Source: Ampelocalamus luodianensis
Taxonomy: Eukaryota; Streptophyta; Magnoliopsida; Poales; Poaceae
Assembly: GCA_036346255.1 (NCBI GenBank)
Contig: CM070623.1
Coordinates: forward strand, 3,142,407 to 3,206,406
Direction of reading: 5' to 3'
Length of the DNA: 64,000 bases
Position 1 is the stretch's first letter; every line of letters starts with the position of its first letter. The position numbers and the translations under genes were made by a program. Shown piece after piece: positions 59,206 through 64,000 of the stretch. A model generated the notes under the pieces. The model searched no databases. It saw only the letters and a list, made by a program, of their open reading frames with translations, and had not been told where the DNA came from.

Positions 59206-62200
59206 TGAGACACGACTATTCGAATAGTTTTACACTGCACCGAGGTTGTGTTTTTTTACCCACAAGACATGAATTCTCTAGTTTGTTTGGCAGAAGTCGA
59301 TAGTTGGCTAGTGCTCACTACACTTAGGTAGAGGCTATAGCACATGTCAAGGCCTTTACAATGCGCCATTCCACCATAGTCCTCTCTCGCTAAGGTTTCA
59401 CCCCTTTGGACTACCCGTCGCGAGGTTCGAGCCCCTCTTGCGCCAGGTGGGACTAACACAGGTCATAACATGACTACCCACCACACCAACGGAAATGATC
59501 ATGATGGAACTTTGCAAATTAATCAGCCAGGTCCTGCCCATACAAGACATGTGGTAGTATGATGTGGCTTAGCAAGATGCGGCTCGAAGACCGGTTCTTA
59601 ACTGATCTAGGCGACAACCAACAGAACCCTGGGCCTCAACCTACCCGGTTGAGCCCATGCATAAACCTGCACCCACCAGAAAATCAATTCGCCCAAGTCC
59701 AAACCATCATTTTGTTTTATTTTATAAAGTAATTTATAAAACTCCCATGACACACCAATGCCAAGGGTACAATTTAAACAATAGTTGATTTTTGGCTTAA
59801 ATTCCTCAAATGAAACATATTTGGTCTATAAGCATGGCTAAGCACAATATTTTCCAAAATGATCCCAGTTCATACTATCGTATCAACCAGGTTTAGACTA
59901 GGGTGACAACATGTTTGATTCAATTATCAAAATTGGTCATACAAAGGATTTTAGGCATAACAATAAATTTAAAACAGGAATTTAAATTACTGAATATAAA
60001 TAAGCATGCAATAATAATTTAAAACAGAATTTAAATAATGGGTGCAAATATGATCAAGAATGTAACTTGCCTCGCTTGAGGTGAACAGATCAACTGATAT
60101 TGAGATGATGTTGTTTTTCTTAACAGGTCACCTAGTACTCATAAGTACTTTCTCCAGGTAGTCTATGTGTACAATCATGATGATCATACAGTCAAAATCA
60201 ATCCTCTTATGTGCTCTTCAACGGCGTCGAAATCTGATTTTCCGAAGTCGTCGAAATCTATACGCGAAAATAAGCCAAAATCAAACTAAATTCAAATAAG
60301 ATTCAAATTAACTCCAAATTGAATAATTTTGGTTTAGTTGGCTAGATCTTGAATTTATATAAATTTAGGAATTTGAATGGGCTCAATCGGAGTTCGGATG
60401 CAAAAGATATGAGCTTTCGAAGTTTGAAATTACATAAAATGCTAGATTTAGGGTTTAAAGGAATTAGTGGTCAAATGAACTCAAAATTAAATAATTTTGG
60501 TTTAGTTAGCTAGATAATAATTTTATACAAATTTTTCAATTTGAAACACCCAATTTGGAGCTGGGATTCAAAAGATATGAATTTTCTAAGTTTAAATCTA
60601 TTAAAAACCTAAATCTGATTTTAACAGAAATTATTGAATTATTTTTCTAAAGAAAAACCCTTTTATTGCGCAATGCTGACGTCAGCGACTGATTTTCTAA
60701 AATAAAGAAAATAAATGAAAACCCTGACATGTGGGGTCCACATGTCAGAGTCTCGGCTCTTAGTGGACTGGGTTCACCGAGATTTTGAAAGGGTGGGGGT
60801 TTTGGAGTGCCACGCGGGCATGCTGACTGGGTAGCCACGCAGACGACTTTGGCGAAGTGGCACCGGGTGGCATCGAGATGGCGGCTACGTCGGCGTGCCA
60901 CGTAGGCACAGAGCCGGCGATGCTCCGGCTCGTAGCCTGCCGGCGTTTGGCGGCGCGGCAGCGGGAGTGGATGGCACGAACGCAAGAGAAGGCGACGGGG
61001 AGTGTGGTGCTTACCCAGGCGGCGCAAGGGCATGCAAGGTTTGTCGGCGGCAAGGGATTTGGCGGAGGCGAGGATCGGGTCACGGCGGCGCGGTGGTTCG
61101 GGAGGTGTTCCGGCGAGGTGGGCGCGCGCACCGGGTCGGCGAGGAGGCGGTGGTGCTGATGGTGTAGGCGTCGACGGCGAGAAGGCGGTGTTGGCGCCGG
61201 AAGTGGCGGAGGAAGAGCTCGCGGCCGACGGCTAGAATTTGCGAAATCCGGCCAAAAGAGAAGGGAAGAGGAGGTGTGGATGGCGGCGTCGGCTCCGGTG
61301 GAAAGAGGGGCGCACCATGCCTCCTTTTATAGGGGCGGAGGAGGCCGTTAGAGGGAGATCGTGGGTGCGGCATGGCGGCAGCGGCGGTTGGGCGCGTGGG
61401 CGTTCCGGCGGAATCGTGCGCAAAAAGGGAAAGTACGTGGGGATGGAGGCGGTTAGGGGCTCTGGGTCATGCGCACGCCGCGCGAGGGACGCGGGAGGCT
61501 GGGGCGGCGGTTTGACGGAGTTCCTGCAAGCGGAGATGGTGGGGGCGTGCGGGGAAGAAGGACGTGGGGGAGAAGAAGGTGCGGTGGGGAAGACGAGCGT
61601 GCGCCGTTGGATTCGCATCCAACGGTGGGGAAGGCGAGGTGGCGTGGAGGCTTGGGTGCCGTCCGATGCGAATCGGGCGGTGGGGAGGGGGTGAGAGCGG
61701 GCGAGCTGAGGGGGCCGGGTGGAGTGGGTTGGCGGCTGCGTGGGCCGAGCGGGCCGGGGAAAAAGGGAAAAAGGGAAATGGGCCGGGAGGTTTAGGCCCA
61801 AAGGAATTTTAGGGTTTTCAATTCATTTTGCAATTTAAATATTTTGATTAATTCATTTTGGCTTTATAAAATAGCAAATTAAATCAAACAATTATGAGAA
61901 AATTCACAGAAATTTCCAGAGTTATTTTGGACTTAATAGAATTATTTCCAACTTATAATTGGCAATAGATTTTGCAAATAAATTTTTTTGGCTTTAAAAT
62001 ATTTATGAAAAAGCTTTTAAATTTCCAGAAAATCCTAGAAATTAGGTAAATTTTTATTTTTCAGATTAAGTCAAATAGAACTTCAAGAACTTCAAATAAA
62101 TTTTAAATTTTGACTTTTAAAACTTCAAAAATTCAAATAAAGCAATGAAACTCTATCAAATTTCAAAAAATTCAATAAAATTTTATTTTAATTTTGGTAA

Positions 62201-62220
62201 CGTAACCTTGGGATGTTACA
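59206..62220 (-). mobile_element. Chromovirus LTR fragment, same broad family as A and B
   Basis: Minus-strand start TGTAACATCCC is at 62220, with a TATA-like motif (about 61325, cttttatagg on plus) and the segment with gactattcgaatag near 59214. The tgtcggg end is missing; the LTR merges into the mosaic at 59205. It inserted in the CACTA-carried gene. Confidence 0.7.
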
Positions 62221-62388
62221 GGTGGCCACCACCTGCTCCCACAAATCCTCGGACAGAGGAGTAAGGACACTGTTGATCAAATAGTGTCCTTCCACCGCAT
62301 CGGCCAATGTACAGCCGGAGAGGTGCTCGTATAGTATGGCCAAGTGGGTGATCAATGTCGGCGACAAGGAAACAGAAGAGGGAGCCAT
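62221..62388 (-). pseudogene. CACTA-carried small gene, N-terminal part
   Basis: ATG at 62388 opens 56 codons (MAPSSVSLSPTLITHLAILY...EDLWEQVVAT) that end exactly at the LTR boundary. A TATA-like box on the minus strand lies at 62461-62470. The frame continues at 56026. Total product about 137 residues, no known domain. Confidence 0.5.
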
Positions 62389-62460
62389 TTCTACTAGCTT
62401 TAAAAGTGTAGAGTTATATGTGGGGATCAGATGATGATCATCTTTGATGGCGGATGATCC

Positions 62461-62470
62461 TTTTTATAAA
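62461..62470 (-). promoter_or_regulatory. TATA-like box of the CACTA-carried gene
   Basis: The minus strand reads tttataaaaa about 75 nt upstream of the ATG at 62388. Confidence 0.4.
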
Positions 62471-62609
62471 ACAAGGAATAAATTTGACGTGTGAGACGAA
62501 AAGACGCATCGGGGAGTCGAAGCGGCATTGATGTGACGAAGAGACGCATCGACGATGACGGCTATGAAGAAACTCGTCGGGTGACGAAGAAACTCACCGG
62601 GGAGCTGAA

Positions 62610-62959
62610 GGGATATTATCACAGACGGTTATAATTAAAAACCGTCTGTGAAGTCTATAATTATCACCGACGGTTCGTGTTTAGAAGCGTCTGTGAAGTA
62701 TCACAGACGGTTGTTTGTTGAAAACCGTTTGTGATTTTTCTAAATATCACAGAGGGTTATTGTTAAGAACCATCTGTGATATTTCACAGACGGTTCTCAT
62801 CATGAACCGTCTGTGATATTACCGCTTCACAGACAATTTTTGCGTAGCCAGTAACACAGATGGTCCCTAAACCAAAACCGTCTGTGATTGCATGTAATAC
62901 AGATGTTTTGGTCAACCGTCTGTGATGAGGTGTCCAGTATTAGCCTTTTTATAGTAGTG
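62610..62959. repeat. Right subterminal repeat array of the CACTA element
   Basis: About ten copies of tcacagacggtt or aaaccgtctgtga in both orientations occur, ending at the right terminus. Confidence 0.88.
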
Positions 62960-62962
62960 GTA

Positions 62963-63025
62963 CCATGTGGCACATCACCTAGAGGCGTACCTTCTGTGGC
63001 TGTTCAGTTGGGTGATGTTCACAAG
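62963..63025 (+). pseudogene. PMD-like gene, part downstream of the CACTA insertion
   Basis: Codons continuing from gacta at 53445-53449 read YHVAHHLEAYLLWLFSWVMF, a segment typical of the PMD domain. The frame is cut again at 63026 by an LTR. Confidence 0.75.
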
Positions 63026-64000
63026 TGTAGCACCCTGGTTTTTTTGAAGCTCTTTGGGAATTTCAAAATAAAGCAAACCATTTAGTTTCTCGAAGTCTAC
63101 AAGCTTAAATTGGGATTTTGGAATGATTTTCAAGTGACTAACTCCAACTTCAACTAAATTCTCTGTTGGTTTCGTAAGGGTTTGCCGGATTTGTTGGAGC
63201 TCTGGTGTTCTCTGTTTGGTTTAGACCTCTTCAGGTCCAGGTCTCCTTTGAGTTTGGACCTCTCCCTTGTCCAGATCACCTTGTGGTCCTGACCTTCTTT
63301 GTAAGTCACGACTAACCTCGAGCTGTGTTGAGCTTTGGGTTGTGTTTCAAACCCTTCCCCTCATGAGATCTTGGCCGTCAGGACCTCCCCCTCGTGAGAT
63401 CTTGGCCGTCAGGACCTCCCCTCGTGAGATCTTGGCCGTTAGGACCTCCCTTGTACCCTTTTGCACTTGTGTTTCTTAGCCTTGGACCTCTTTCCTGGAT
63501 CTCCACTGTTAGATCCTTCACCCTTGAATCTCACCCTTTAAAACCCCTTTGTATTGGACCTTCTATAAGTCTAGATCTAGCGCGCGCCTTCTCCTCTCTA
63601 GGACCGTTAGATCTTATTTGGATGGTCCGATTGAGAAGAGGTGTTCGGATGGTCCGAATGTTCCCTTGCATGGTAGTGCGTCCGATTGAGTTTGGACGGC
63701 CCCGATGTAAGTGCGCACTCACGTGGTCCGAACATCCCCCATCTCCTTGGACCACCCGATCAAGATCGTGTGGCTCTGGATTGTTGCGCCTTTTCCTCTT
63801 ATCTTTTGGAAATCCTTCCACCTCTGGTCTTTTTACAAAGACCACCTTCTTTTGTCACGACCACCTCCTGTGGTCATGACTTCTGGTCTTTTTGCGAAGA
63901 CCACCCTCCGTGGCCTTTTTGGAAAGACCACCATGGTGGGTTAGGACCTCCCTTGGCCTTCTGCAGGACCTCCTCCTATGACCACCCCTCGGTTGGACCT
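63026..64000 (+). mobile_element. LTR retrotransposon end, runs off the window
   Basis: It begins TGTAGCACCC right after acaag inside the PMD coding frame, so it is an insertion with a TG terminus. The other end is outside the window, so the target duplication cannot be tested. No protein-coding domain is seen. The sequence is rich in repeated gacctc and gaccacc blocks. Confidence 0.55.
63361..63450. repeat. Three-copy tandem repeat, about 30-bp unit
   Basis: Units at 63361-63391, 63392-63421 and 63422-63450 share gtgagatcttggccgtcagg and acctccc with small differences. Confidence 0.93.

Larger units (their letters stand above)
53447..62962. mobile_element. Non-autonomous CACTA (En/Spm) transposon, 9.5 kb
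   Basis: It spans 53450-62959 with inverted termini cactactacataaaa and ...tttttatagtagtg. The 3-bp flanks are cta (53447-53449) and gta (62960-62962), a target duplication with one change. Both ends carry many subterminal copies of accgtctgtgat and its complement, typical binding-site arrays of CACTA elements. No TNP2/TnpD transposase is seen. Inside are a long hairpin, promoter-like exons, a small gene and retrotransposon remnants. The insertion sits in a PMD-like gene. Confidence 0.85.

Noticed and set aside
60647..61812. Long GC-rich frames up to 189 codons on both strands
   Set aside because: They lie within the LTR fragment 59206-62220; composition effect, no domain.
63361..63450. CRISPR-like regularly spaced repeat
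   Set aside because: Units are contiguous with no unique spacers, and this is a plant genome; it is a minisatellite in an LTR.

Overview
The window is nuclear DNA from a grass, almost certainly rice (Oryza). Three spliced host genes have plant-type exon structures and intact GT/AG borders: an RS-type SR splicing factor (304-3219, minus), the plastid pyruvate dehydrogenase E1-alpha subunit (14058-17765, plus) and a START-domain membrane protein (46196-48654, minus). From memory, an RS29-like gene next to a plastid PDH E1-alpha gene matches the start of rice chromosome 4; this was not checked against a database. A fourth, very small host gene lies at 5203-5570.

Layout. 1-3450 is the SR gene. 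3450-14000 is low-density DNA with the small-protein gene and two related Mutator-type (MULE) elements with long inverted ends (6469-8035 and 10316-12000). 14058-18698 is the PDH gene and its 3' flank. 18699-44809 is a three-level nest of one chromovirus (Ty3/gypsy) family with LTRs of about 3.1-3.3 kb. A single plus-oriented LTR (18699-19935 and 42704-44809) is split by element A (19936-42703, minus), whose 5' LTR is split by element B (30059-41974, minus, TSD aggtg). 46196-49400 is the START gene and promoter. 49400-52670 is intergenic with a Stowaway-like MITE. 52671-63025 is a degenerate plant-mobile-domain (PMD) gene interrupted by a 9.5-kb CACTA transposon (53450-62959). That transposon carries a long hairpin, a small gene of its own and at least two retrotransposon remnants. 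A further LTR starts at 63026 and runs off the window.

The host genes do not form a pathway. They concern splicing, plastid acetyl-CoA supply for fatty-acid synthesis, and probably lipid binding at a membrane, and each has its own promoter. The transposons are almost all broken: both chromovirus gag-pol regions are frameshifted, and no transposase is visible in the CACTA or MULE elements.

Main points to follow up: (1) differences between copies of element B cluster at CAG/CTG sites, often as loss of the middle base, which looks like a methylation-linked sequencing artefact; (2) a leader ORF upstream of gag is shared by A and B; (3) a 0.6-kb hairpin inside the CACTA element lies downstream of promoter-like exons; (4) removing the CACTA element and one 3-bp target copy rejoins the PMD reading frame; (5) 58541-59205 alternates between two unrelated sequences; (6) two host genes carry single-base losses that break their frames.
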